Of a stretch of DNA of 64,000 nt, positions 50,764-58,321 are shown piece by piece; within the stretch, counting starts at the first letter, position 1, and each line of letters begins with the position of its first letter. The stretch is from Streptomyces glomeratus. Its GTDB lineage: Bacteria; Actinomycetota; Actinomycetes; Streptomycetales; Streptomycetaceae. The DNA is taken from positions 1-64,000 of the forward strand of contig NZ_JAKEEB010000032.1 in the NCBI RefSeq assembly GCF_021462825.1. Reading direction: 5' to 3'. The notes beneath the pieces are model-generated. The model worked only from the letters and a program-made list of their open reading frames with translations. It was not told the origin of the DNA and made no database searches. Made by a program: the position numbers and the translations under genes.

Positions 50764-51351
50764 TCACGAGATGTCACTCAGTACCGAGCTGAGTAGCGTT
50801 TCGTGCGGCACTGGGCCGGGCTGGAACTGGTTGAGGTGATCCCGCAGCGGCCCGGAAGGCACGAGGCGGTCGCTGCGGCAACGCCTCAGCCAGTACGGGC
50901 CAGGCGGCTCGGTCCGGTCCAGCGGAGGGAGCGCAAGCTGATGCGGCCTGCCGAGGCACATCGCGAAGCGGTGGGGCGCCCATCGGTCACTTGTCCCAGG
51001 CGGAACGAGCCAAATCAGCCAGCCACGCTGGGGATCCTCGATGACGGGGCCGCAGGCGTCCGGGGCGTCACCCGGGGACCGCTGGATCTCGTCCATGAGT
51101 CTCACCACCCCGTATGCGGCGGTACCGCTCGCGGTGACGACAATGTCGAAGTACTGTCCGCCCAGCGGAAGCGTGAGCTGCTGTCCGGTCGACAGGGTCA
51201 TCAGGCGCCGGATGCGGTCGGCCAAAGTGCCCATGTCCTCAGCCGGCTCCCGGGGCACGCCCCTCAACATCGGTTCGTTGAAGTGGACCTCTGGGGCAGG
51301 GCGGCGCTGGTCGACCTTGGAATCACGACGGGGCAGTTGTGTCGTCGTCAT
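50764..51351 (-). CDS. Hypothetical protein coupled to the HATPase-fold gene
   Basis: A 195-residue protein starting MTTTQLPRRDSKVDQRRPAP. The middle reads LTLPLGGQYFDIVVTASGTA, then VIEDPQRGWLIWLVPPGTSD and LGRPHQLALPPLDRTEPPGP. It has no membrane segment or recognised motif. I know this type only as a conserved streptomycete protein found with anti-sigma-like ATPase genes. It overlaps the upstream gene by ATGA (51348-51351), so the two products are probably made together and may interact. Confidence 0.55.
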   Translation of the reverse strand: MTTTQLPRRDSKVDQRRPAPEVHFNEPMLRGVPREPAEDMGTLADRIRRLMTLSTGQQLTLPLGGQYFDIVVTASGTAAYGVVRLMDEIQRSPGDAPDACGPVIEDPQRGWLIWLVPPGTSDRWAPHRFAMCLGRPHQLALPPLDRTEPPGPYWLRRCRSDRLVPSGPLRDHLNQFQPGPVPHETLLSSVLSDIS

Positions 51352-51950
51352 GCCGAGACCTCCGGAACCGCCCCGGTCAGCAGAGCCTGAACGGCCTTAC
51401 CCATCACCAGGCCGTTCGCGTCCCGCCGACGGCGAAACGCAAGTCCGGCCCCGCACTCCCGTGCCCGCCACAGGCCGCGAGGTTTCTCGTTCTCCTTGGC
51501 CGGGTGCCAGGCCACCGCGGCGGCGAAGCCGGGGAACTCTGGCATCGGGTCATCGACCTCGACCAGCAGCTGGCTGTCGGAGTCGACGTACAGATGCACC
51601 GGGATCTTGTCGGTCTCGCCTACAGGAGTGTGCTTGACCGCGTTGTCCACGAGCTTCTCCACGATCCGGGCTGCGTCCTCGACATCACCCGGCCACCGGG
51701 CCACCGTAAGGCGAGTCCGAACGAGAAGACGGGCGTTCCTGCCGGCTGCGGCGGTCGCAGTAACGCTGCCGTCCCACACGAACACTGGTTCGTCAGGCAC
51801 CTTGAAGGGGAGCCGTAACAGCTTGGGCTCGGACTCCTCCTTGACGTTGTCGGGACGCCGTGTGGGCACAGGGGTGGGCGGCGCGGGTCTCGTGCTGAAC
51901 GCGGCCGTCACCGCGGCGGTGGGTGTGAGGTAGTGCGGGGACGGGTTCAC
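51348..51950 (-). CDS. HATPase_c-like (anti-sigma/GHKL-fold) protein
   Basis: About 200 residues from a GTG at 51950 with GGGAGT upstream. The first ~35 residues are Pro/Thr-rich. The core shows the GHKL order of serine-kinase anti-sigma factors: LLVRTRLTVARWPGDVEDAA, then the N-box-like IVEKLVDNAVKHTPV, and VEVDDPMPEFP as the G1-like Asp motif; the C-terminal GAGLAFRRRRDANGLVMGKA stands where the G2 box is expected. Such ATPases regulate sigma factors or bind ATP in streptomycete regulatory pairs. It heads the minus-strand series leading to the lanthipeptide genes and diverges from the TPR regulator at 52259. Confidence 0.65.
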   Translation of the reverse strand: MNPSPHYLTPTAAVTAAFSTRPAPPTPVPTRRPDNVKEESEPKLLRLPFKVPDEPVFVWDGSVTATAAAGRNARLLVRTRLTVARWPGDVEDAARIVEKLVDNAVKHTPVGETDKIPVHLYVDSDSQLLVEVDDPMPEFPGFAAAVAWHPAKENEKPRGLWRARECGAGLAFRRRRDANGLVMGKAVQALLTGAVPEVSA

Positions 51951-52258
51951 GGGGGACTCCCTGTTTCATGGCTGGGGCTCCGGCGCGAGAGGGCTGGACA
52001 ACGGCGCCCCATTCACGAGTCGCGTGGCGGTTACGAACAGCAAACCGCTCCAGGCTCGACCCGGGTACCAGCGCGAGGGAGCGCCGCTGCCAAACGTGAC
52101 ACAAGATCGTTTACTGATCTCACGGCAACGGCTTTCGGTCAGTTCAGTGGATGTCTTCTGGGATCCCGCAATAGGTTGGGGTTGCCACCTCATGTCGACG
52201 CGAGGCGAGCGCAGTTGACAAACCTGTCTCAAGATCATTAGCAGCCGGGGGCCGCATC
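51951..52258. promoter_or_regulatory. Divergent control region of the lanthipeptide locus
   Basis: No gene. TTGACA at 52215-52220 stands 17 bases before a weak TTAGCA and would start a transcript almost at the ATG of the regulator at 52259. AGATC-GTTTACT-GATCT (52104-52120) is an inverted repeat, and CAAGATC recurs at 52230. This low-GC patch is a plausible binding site for the adjacent regulator. Confidence 0.45.
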
Positions 52259-53647
52259 ATGGCGCGCGAGCGGAACGAAAAGTTCGAGGCGTTACTGAAG
52301 GATGCAAGCTGGTCACGGGCTCAGGCGGCGAACGCCTTCGTGCGAATCGCACACGAGAACCACCTGATCGACTACACGCACATCGCTCGGCAGCACGTCC
52401 AGCACTGGGTGGCCGGACACGCCCCATCTGGCCAGGCCCCCATAATCATGTGCGAGGCACTGTCCCGTCGCCTGAAGCGCGTCATCACTCCAGCCGAAGC
52501 CGGGTTCACAGCGCCTGACTCGCCAGCGCAGGGGGCGCTGGACTGGCGCGTCGATCCGCTGACCGCGCTGACGGACTTGGGGAGCACTGACTTGGATCCG
52601 GACCGGCGGAGCCTGCTTCGCGGAGGCGTGTACTCGGCCGCCGCCCTTGTTGTTCCCTCAGATGCCTGGTGGACGGAGATGGCGAGGGAGCCAGCGAACT
52701 CGGAACAGAAAGGTTCCCAGCGCGTCGGCCGAGGCGATGTAGAGAACGTGCGCGAGATGACGTTGGCCTTCTCACGTATGGACCAGCGCCGGGGCGGCGG
52801 ACACGGCCGGACCGCTCTCGTCGAGTACCTGCGCTCGGATGTCGCCCGGTATCTCGTGGGAACGTTCCCCGATGACCACGTTCGCCGCGAGATGTTCTCC
52901 GCCGCTGCAGAAGCCTCCTACCTCAGCGGATGGATGGCCTTCGACAACGGCGAGCATGACATCGCCGAGCCGTATTTCGCTCTTGGACTGAAGCTGGCTG
53001 CCCGAGCCGCCGACGCTCCGCTCTCGGGCCACATCCTCCGTGCCATGGCGCATCAAGCCCTGGACCTCGGCCTGTTTGGCAAGGCCCTGGAACTCTCGAC
53101 GGCCTCAGTCGCCGGCCAGCGATATCAGTCCGCGACGCCACGAGAACGGGCACTGCTCGGCGTTGTCCATTCCCGTTGTCTCGCTGCAACTGGGCAGGAC
53201 AAGAAGGCGACGAAGGTGCTGCTTCAGGCCGAAGACGACCTCCGCGGTGCCCATGACGGCATCGAAGAGCCGGCCAGAACCTTCTTCTTCGGCGAGGCGT
53301 CACTGGCCCATGAGACGGCGTGCACCTTGCGCGATCTCAAGGACCACAAGGGGGCGATCAGCCAGTTTGACCGCAGCGTCCGCACTCGCGGACCTGCATT
53401 CAAGAGGACACACGCCGTGACCCTCGGATACCTCGGGGCAACGCAGATTGCTACGGGCAATGTGGAAGAGGCGTGTGCCACCTGGTCCAAGGCCCTCGAC
53501 GCTATGGAGGAAGGCATCTATTCCGGTCGAGCTCGGCAGCGCGTCGTGGAGATGCGCTCCCTCCTCTCGCCGTATCGACGACGCGGCATCCCAGCCGCTG
53601 CGGAACTGGAAACCAGGGCAGCCGCCTACCTGCGCACCGTAGATTGA
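52259..53647 (+). CDS. XRE/TPR-type transcriptional regulator
   Basis: A 462-residue protein from the ATG at 52259. The N-terminal ~75 residues (WSRAQAANAFVRIAHENHLI, YTHIARQHVQHWVAGHAPSG) form a helix-turn-helix of the type in large streptomycete regulators. From ~150 onward TPR-like helices repeat (LVEYLRSDVARYLVGTF, SGWMAFDNGEHDIAEPYFAL, GVVHSRCLAATGQDKKATKV). An internal DRRSLLRGGVYSAAALVVP resembles a twin-Arg signal but lies near residue 120, so export is unlikely. It diverges from the ATPase gene and probably controls the lanthipeptide locus. Confidence 0.7.
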   Translation: MARERNEKFEALLKDASWSRAQAANAFVRIAHENHLIDYTHIARQHVQHWVAGHAPSGQAPIIMCEALSRRLKRVITPAEAGFTAPDSPAQGALDWRVDPLTALTDLGSTDLDPDRRSLLRGGVYSAAALVVPSDAWWTEMAREPANSEQKGSQRVGRGDVENVREMTLAFSRMDQRRGGGHGRTALVEYLRSDVARYLVGTFPDDHVRREMFSAAAEASYLSGWMAFDNGEHDIAEPYFALGLKLAARAADAPLSGHILRAMAHQALDLGLFGKALELSTASVAGQRYQSATPRERALLGVVHSRCLAATGQDKKATKVLLQAEDDLRGAHDGIEEPARTFFFGEASLAHETACTLRDLKDHKGAISQFDRSVRTRGPAFKRTHAVTLGYLGATQIATGNVEEACATWSKALDAMEEGIYSGRARQRVVEMRSLLSPYRRRGIPAAAELETRAAAYLRTVD

Positions 53648-53678
53648 TCACGTTCGGCAGAGGGATGAGGAGGGCACC

Positions 53679-54146
53679 ATGACTCTACAGATCGAGCCCA
53701 TCGGCACCGTTGTCGGTGGCCGAACGGAAGTCGCGGACGACAACTGGGGCGGCGTCGAGTGCATCATCCGCCTCGATCCGAAGTTCCCACTCGAAGTCGT
53801 AAAGGGACTGGAGGAGTTCTCCCACCTGATGGTCACCTGGCACTTCAGCCAGGCGTCCCCGAGTGACGTTGCTCTGCACGCGCGCAGCCCCCGTAACAAC
53901 CCTCGCTGGGAGCCATCCGGCACGTTCGCGCATCGCAACCACCGACGCCCCAACCAACTCGCCACCAGCTTTCCCCGGCTACTCAAGGTCGATGGCCTGG
54001 ACCTCCATGTCACCGATTTGGACGCGGTCGACGGGACACCCATCTACGACCTTGGGCCCTACTTCCGGGAGATGGGGCCTCAGGGCGAGATCCACGAGCC
54101 GGCCTGGCCCGGCGAGATGCTCAGCGACTACTGGGCCGAGTCGTAA
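53679..54146 (+). CDS. TrmO/TsaA-like SAM-dependent methyltransferase
   Basis: A 155-residue single-domain protein with GGAGGGC upstream. IEPIGTVVGGRTEVADDNWG, LEEFSHLMVTWHFSQA and HARSPRNNPRWEPSGTFAHR followed by RRPNQLATS are the TsaA (VirR/YaeB) signature, with the RPN-type loop that binds SAM. E. coli TrmO N6-methylates t6A37 of tRNA; short actinobacterial forms may act on other small molecules. It follows the regulator by 31 bases and is the last non-phage gene before the capsid block. A role in the lanthipeptide system is not evident. Confidence 0.8.
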   Translation: MTLQIEPIGTVVGGRTEVADDNWGGVECIIRLDPKFPLEVVKGLEEFSHLMVTWHFSQASPSDVALHARSPRNNPRWEPSGTFAHRNHRRPNQLATSFPRLLKVDGLDLHVTDLDAVDGTPIYDLGPYFREMGPQGEIHEPAWPGEMLSDYWAES

Positions 54147-54155
54147 CGGTTACGA

Positions 54156-54995
54156 TCACGTGACCCCGGAAGCCGTGCTCGTCGATCCTGTGAGATCCGG
54201 GCGCGGCCCGAAGGCACGCCGGCAACGTGGGTGGGAGATCGGCCAGTTTGCCGCGTCGTCGATGGTACGCACGGTGCGGTTGGCCTTGTCGGGGTCTTGG
54301 TGGGTGCTCCAGCCGCAGTCCGCTCCGTCGAAGACCTCGACCGTGGTCACTCCGGCTTGGCGGGTTCGGTTGAGAGTGCCTGCGTTGTAGGCGACGGCAG
54401 ACTTCGCGAGCGTGGCGGCCTCGGCCCACGCGCGCACCGGAACCCGCGCCCCGTTGCGGTAGATGACGTACGTCAGCTTGTGCTTGGCGGCCAGCCGATC
54501 CGCGAGGTTCTTCGCGGCCTGCTTCGCGGTCATGTTGCCTGCCGCCAACAGCGGCACTTCGCGGCGCGCAGCTTCCCGCGCGGCGCGGTAGAACTGGCTG
54601 GCCATGCGCTCGGCTTCCTCAGAACGGCGTAGAAAGTCGGCGTAGGAGTCTGCTGCGAGCGATTGCAGTGCGTCACGGTGGAACGTGGTCCAGGTGAAGG
54701 TCACGCCCAGGGCTTCGGCGGCCGTCCTTCCGCCCTCTTCGTACAGGTGAGGGAGCTGCCGCTGTACGAACTGCTGGGCCTCCTGGTCCACGCGCTGACG
54801 GAATTCGCGGATGGCCTGCTTGAACTCCTCCAGCGTGGCGAGCGTGTACGGCGTACGTGGGTTGTCGGCGAACCTGGCGAGCACTTCCTGCTGTTTGCTC
54901 GCCAGGCGCTGCCAGGCTTCCTCGAGTACGGCCGCAACGCGGCGCGCGATCTCGTCAGGGTCTCCCGGTACCAGTGGCGGCCACTCGTACGGCAC
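54156..54995 (-). CDS. Phage minor head protein (MuF-like)
   Basis: About 279 residues from the GTG at 54995 (GAGG 12 bases upstream). A long helical N-terminal part (EEAWQRLASKQQEVLARFAD, FKQAIREFRQRVDQEAQQF) precedes a MuF-type end with VIYRNGARVPVRAWAEAATL, EVFDGADCGWSTHQDPDKAN and WPISHPRCRRAFGPRPDL, where the Cys/His set is typical of minor capsid proteins that act in head assembly near the portal. It is the last phage gene before the non-phage 12.6-kb segment. Normally the portal and head-tail connector genes would lie close by. Confidence 0.78.
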   Translation of the reverse strand: MPYEWPPLVPGDPDEIARRVAAVLEEAWQRLASKQQEVLARFADNPRTPYTLATLEEFKQAIREFRQRVDQEAQQFVQRQLPHLYEEGGRTAAEALGVTFTWTTFHRDALQSLAADSYADFLRRSEEAERMASQFYRAAREAARREVPLLAAGNMTAKQAAKNLADRLAAKHKLTYVIYRNGARVPVRAWAEAATLAKSAVAYNAGTLNRTRQAGVTTVEVFDGADCGWSTHQDPDKANRTVRTIDDAANWPISHPRCRRAFGPRPDLTGSTSTASGVT

Positions 54996-55002
54996 TGCCG
55001 CT

Positions 55003-55329
55003 CTACCTCGTGCGCCGGGACGGCAGGAGCGGCGCGGTGACCAGGTCGACGCTCGCCTCCCCCGCCGCCGGGTCATCTGGGGCCACGAGTTCGGCGAGGC
55101 CCGCGATCTGGCGCTCCAGTCCGGCGAGGTTGTTGCTCTGGTCGATGGTGACCACGCCGTCGACCGTCATGCGCAGTGGCTCGGCGAGGAGCTTGGCGCG
55201 GCGTTCCGCAAGGACTTCTGCGGCAACTGCTCCGGCGCGGCCGAGGCGGGCGTAACGAGCAGCGAGGTCTTGTTCTTCGGTGGCGGTGCCGAGCTGTGCC
55301 CGCAGCCAGGCGAGGAGGATGGGTTCCAT
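55003..55329 (-). CDS. Small phage structural-module protein
   Basis: A 108-residue protein from the ATG at 55329: MEPILLAWLRAQLGTATEEQ, LAARYARLGRAGAVAAEVLA and LERQIAGLAELVAPDDPA. It is helical, without a known catalytic motif. Similar short proteins occur beside capsid genes in Streptomyces phages. It ends seven bases before the minor head gene. Function unknown. Confidence 0.6.
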   Translation of the reverse strand: MEPILLAWLRAQLGTATEEQDLAARYARLGRAGAVAAEVLAERRAKLLAEPLRMTVDGVVTIDQSNNLAGLERQIAGLAELVAPDDPAAGEASVDLVTAPLLPSRRTR

Positions 55330-55393
55330 CAGTGCTCCTGGATGGTCGTCGCCCGCCCCCTCCCGAATGGGCGGGCTGAGACCTCTCGTGTGG

Positions 55394-55678
55394 TTACTCG
55401 GCGGCGTCGGTGGTCTTCTTGCGCCGACTCGGGGCCGGCGACGTGGGTTCGGCCTCGGGGCCGGGCTCGGGTTGGGGCGGCACGGTGAAGCCGAACTGCG
55501 TCGCCTCCTCCGTCTCCGGCTCCTCGGTGTCGGACTCCGGCTCGCCGTCCTCCCACGCGTCCGGGTTGGTGATCTCGACAGCCAGCTCCTCGTCGGGCTC
55601 GTCGCCGGGCTCCAGCACGATCCACTCACGCGAGGTCGGGTGCTGGACGTGCACGGCGGTTGCCAGACGGCGTCCCAT
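55394..55678 (-). CDS. Small acidic phage protein downstream of the major capsid gene
   Basis: A 94-residue protein whose ATG overlaps the capsid stop (ATGA at 55675-55678 on the coding strand). The first half has a compact beta-like sequence (RLATAVHVQHPTSREWIVLE); the second half is Glu/Pro-rich and ends SRRKKTTDAAE. Short proteins with an acidic tail in this place are common in phage head modules. Exact role unknown. Confidence 0.6.
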   Translation of the reverse strand: MGRRLATAVHVQHPTSREWIVLEPGDEPDEELAVEITNPDAWEDGEPESDTEEPETEEATQFGFTVPPQPEPGPEAEPTSPAPSRRKKTTDAAE

Positions 55679-56733
55679 CAGATCACCTTCGCCACGATGT
55701 GAGCGTCCGGCGTGTGCAGCACCGGCATCCCGACCGCCGCGCCCTTGGTCCAGATCTGAACCGGGTCATCCTGCGCACCGCGTGTGATGATGATGCCCGG
55801 ACGGTCCTCCTTGGTGATCTCCGGATTCGTGCCCCGCGACAGAGCCAGGCCCTCTGCGGTTACCCCGAAGATCGTCTGCCCCCACTTCGTCCGGTCCGGG
55901 GGAAGCATGATCCACCGGTCCTCCGGGAGCACCTTGGTCTGCACCCCATCGACGCGCACCTGCCCCTTGTAGAAGGTGATCGGCGGCAGGCCGTAGTTGT
56001 CTCGGACCACGTTGATCTGCTGCGGGGTGAGCGTGGCAGTCGGGGTGTTCGAGGGGTTCACCGAGCCGTAGTAGGCCGCCCTGTAGCTGTTGTTGGCGGC
56101 CAGGAACGAGAAGGCCTTACGGCTGGTGACCACCATGTCGGGGAAGGGGGCTCCCCGGTCATCGAGGTACTGGATCCACGCCAGCTCGTCCTTGATCGGG
56201 TCGGAGGTGGGGTCCGACCACAGCTTGGGCGCCGTCGGCAGGTTGCCCGCCGGCACGCCCCAGTCGACCTCGATCGTCAGGCCGTTCTCCGCGTTGAGCG
56301 AGAACTTGCCGTCTACCAGCACGTCGCCCCAGGCCAGTTCGACGCGGGAGCGGATCGCCTCGACATGCCGCTCGGTGTCGTCGTACAGCAGCTCGATCAG
56401 TCGGTCCTCGTCCGCGCCGCGGGACGCCTCCAGCAGGATCTGCTCCTGCTCGCCGACGAGCAGCTTCTGTCCGAGCGGCGGCAGCATGCCCTCGCGCGTG
56501 GTCTGCCACGCCTCGCGGGACGCGAACGGCACGCTGGCGTCGAACGCGCGGTACTTGGCGACGTTGACGTACCGGCCGTTGTCCTTGACCCGCCACTTCA
56601 CCTCGTCCTGCTCCAGCGTCGGGATGATCCCGCCTTCCCGGGTGAGCAGGTGGTCCTTCTGCGAGGGGATGGCACGGGCGAATGTGGTGAGGTCGCGGGC
56701 GGCGACGTTCTTGATCAGGTCCTGAATGGTCAT
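55678..56733 (-). CDS. Phage major capsid protein (capsid E-like)
   Basis: A 351-residue protein from the ATG at 56733 with GAGAGGCGGCCG upstream. Stretches such as RYVNVAKYRAFDASVPFASR, QKLLVGEQEQILLEASRGAD, AWGDVLVDGKFSLNAENGLT and DMVVTSRKAFSFLAANNSYR match the phage capsid protein E group of HK97-fold major capsids in actinobacterial siphophages. It is preceded by a decoration protein and scaffold, the usual head order. The reading frame is intact. Confidence 0.82.
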   Translation of the reverse strand: MTIQDLIKNVAARDLTTFARAIPSQKDHLLTREGGIIPTLEQDEVKWRVKDNGRYVNVAKYRAFDASVPFASREAWQTTREGMLPPLGQKLLVGEQEQILLEASRGADEDRLIELLYDDTERHVEAIRSRVELAWGDVLVDGKFSLNAENGLTIEVDWGVPAGNLPTAPKLWSDPTSDPIKDELAWIQYLDDRGAPFPDMVVTSRKAFSFLAANNSYRAAYYGSVNPSNTPTATLTPQQINVVRDNYGLPPITFYKGQVRVDGVQTKVLPEDRWIMLPPDRTKWGQTIFGVTAEGLALSRGTNPEITKEDRPGIIITRGAQDDPVQIWTKGAAVGMPVLHTPDAHIVAKVI

Positions 56734-56746
56734 CTTCGGCCGCCTC

Positions 56747-57166
56747 TCACACGAACCGGATCTGGGGGCCGGTCACCGACGGGGTGACCTTGGTGGTGTC
56801 GATGCCGCCGGGGACCTTGGCGGCGACGACCACGCCGTGCCACAGCAGCGCGGCGGGAGCCTTCGTCGCGGTCGGCGCGAACAGCACCTCGGCGAACACG
56901 AACCCGGCGAGCGCCTGGCGGCCATCGGTCGCCGCCGGGTCGAAGGCGCCGTACAGACCGCTCGCGGTGATCTTGCCGACGGGTACGCCGGACAGGACTC
57001 GGCTGTAGGGCTGGGCGGTGTCGGCCGACGCCGCAGTGTGCGTGCCAGCGGTCAGCTTCGAGATGTCGAGCGTGATGGTCTCGACGGAGTCGGTGCCGTG
57101 CAGCGCGCCGAGCCAGGCCCGGTCGGCGGTGTACGACGTCGACGTGGTGATGGGCTGGAGTGTCAC
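56747..57166 (-). CDS. Phage head decoration protein
   Basis: A 139-residue protein from the GTG at 57166 (GGAGGACGGCT upstream). It is rich in beta-forming residues: ETITLDISKLTAGTHTAASA, VPVGKITASGLYGAFDPAAT and LAGFVFAEVLFAPTA. Such gpD-like trimers clamp the expanded capsid. It ends 13 bases before the major capsid gene. Confidence 0.7.
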   Translation of the reverse strand: MTLQPITTSTSYTADRAWLGALHGTDSVETITLDISKLTAGTHTAASADTAQPYSRVLSGVPVGKITASGLYGAFDPAATDGRQALAGFVFAEVLFAPTATKAPAALLWHGVVVAAKVPGGIDTTKVTPSVTGPQIRFV

Positions 57167-57172
57167 AGCCGT

Positions 57173-57238
57173 CCTCCCGTGGACGTGGAGCGAATCGGAT
57201 TCGCGCGCTCACCTGGTGGTGGCGCCGTCCACGGGAGG
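57173..57238. repeat. Long inverted repeat between scaffold and decoration genes
   Basis: CCTCCCGTGGACG (57173-57185) pairs perfectly with CGTCCACGGGAGG (57226-57238). The 40-base loop holds a second hairpin, GCGAATC-C-GATTCGC on the coding strand. The compound structure lies just before the decoration gene start, as a terminator, mRNA stabiliser or start-site regulator that raises capsid/decoration expression relative to scaffold. Confidence 0.55.
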
Positions 57239-57314
57239 GGTGAGAGGCGTGGTCCCCATGTCCGGCCTTCCCGCCGGTGGGGTCATGGCTGAGCCATGAC
57301 GGTGTTGAGCTTGG

Positions 57315-58004
57315 TCAGTCGGTGATGAATCCCCGGCGCCGAGCCATTTCCAGCCCCGCCGCGCCCGGCTTGGGCGGTACGCCGCCTCGTGACGGCGGCC
57401 CGCCGGCGGGAGACCCGCCCGGGGCGGGCGGCGTGGTGGTCTCGCGGGCCTGGCCGAACAGCTCCGGTCGCCGCTCCTTCAACTGCTCCGCAGCCGCGGC
57501 GACGGCTTCTTCGTCGGCGTCCGGCTGATCGTCCAGGGCCCTGTCGATGAGGAGGACCGCGTCTGCCAGGTCGTCACCAGCAGCGCCGAGTCCCGCCAGA
57601 ACGGCCCGTCGGATGGCGGCGCGTTCCTTGGCTGCGGCCTGCGCCTCGCGCGCCTCTGCTGCCCTCAGCTTCTCGTCGGCGGCCTGCTCCCGTCGTTGGA
57701 GTTCCGTCAGAGCAGCCTGTTCAGCGTCGCGCTTGGTGGTGATGAACTCGGTCAGAGCCTCGGAGTTGTCGAAGCCGAGTTCGCCGAGCAGCTTCTTGAC
57801 GGCCGCGCGTCCGCCCTGCGTCTTCTCACGGGCCAGCAGCCGCGACAGGTCCTCCTGCGTGACGGAACCATTGGCGGCGCTGTCGTCGCCTTCGGGCTTG
57901 TTGGAGTCGTCCTCAGAGGAGGCGCCGAGAATCGGGTAGATCGGCCGTCCATCACGGCGGCGGCCAACCGGCGCAAGCGGACTGGGAAGCGAGGGGCGCG
58001 TCAT
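57315..58004 (-). CDS. Phage scaffolding protein
   Basis: About 229 residues from the ATG at 58004. The centre is a strong coiled coil (TKRDAEQAALTELQRREQAA, DEKLRAAEAREAQAAAKERA), followed by helical VLAGLGAAGDDLADAVLLID and a Pro/Gly-rich segment before the final LEMARRRGFITD. This order is typical of capsid scaffolds (GP20-like). It is the outermost preserved phage gene; portal and terminase would lie to its right but are replaced by the NB-ARC gene region. Confidence 0.72.
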   Translation of the reverse strand: MTRPSLPSPLAPVGRRRDGRPIYPILGASSEDDSNKPEGDDSAANGSVTQEDLSRLLAREKTQGGRAAVKKLLGELGFDNSEALTEFITTKRDAEQAALTELQRREQAADEKLRAAEAREAQAAAKERAAIRRAVLAGLGAAGDDLADAVLLIDRALDDQPDADEEAVAAAAEQLKERRPELFGQARETTTPPAPGGSPAGGPPSRGGVPPKPGAAGLEMARRRGFITD

Positions 58005-58321
58005 GCGTGAACCATCCACAGGTCTCCAGCGCCCCCGCGCCAATGATCAGTGTAACGATCAGCTGGACCGGGCCGTTTCCTTATGGGGCCATTCCTGGCA
58101 GAGCGACTGTGGCCGTCGGGGGTACTGAGAGATCGCCCGCAACACCACGAGGGCCAGGACGCGCCGAACGACATCAAGGTCATACAGGACCAGTGCCTCC
58201 TGGTGATATGTATGAGTCGGTGCTTCAGCAGGGCGTCTAGATTGCGGCGCACGTGTTTTCGTGCTGAAAGAGAAGTGCACTCTTCGATGCAGTATGGCTC
58301 GCAAATTCGACAGGGATCGAC

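Larger units (their letters stand above)
41045..58004 (-). mobile_element. Prophage head-gene remnant split by a lanthipeptide locus
   Basis: Minus-strand phage genes occupy 54156-58004 (scaffold, decoration, major capsid, two small genes, minor head protein) and 41045-41517 (DUF6093 head-tail protein and the start of the next gene). Terminase, portal, tail, lysis and integrase genes are absent. Between the two blocks lie about 12.6 kb that are not phage-like. The left end cuts a chromosomal PNPOx-like gene. No flanking att repeat or integrase was found. Confidence 0.65.

Noticed and set aside
52600..52660. Twin-arginine signal in the TPR regulator (RRSLLRGG plus hydrophobic run)
   Set aside because: It lies about 115 residues from the start, after a helix-turn-helix-like region, so it cannot act as an N-terminal export signal.
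41096..54150. Lanthipeptide genes as phage structural or morphogenesis genes
   Set aside because: LanB, LanC and the FxLD precursor are unambiguous and have no counterpart in phage head modules.
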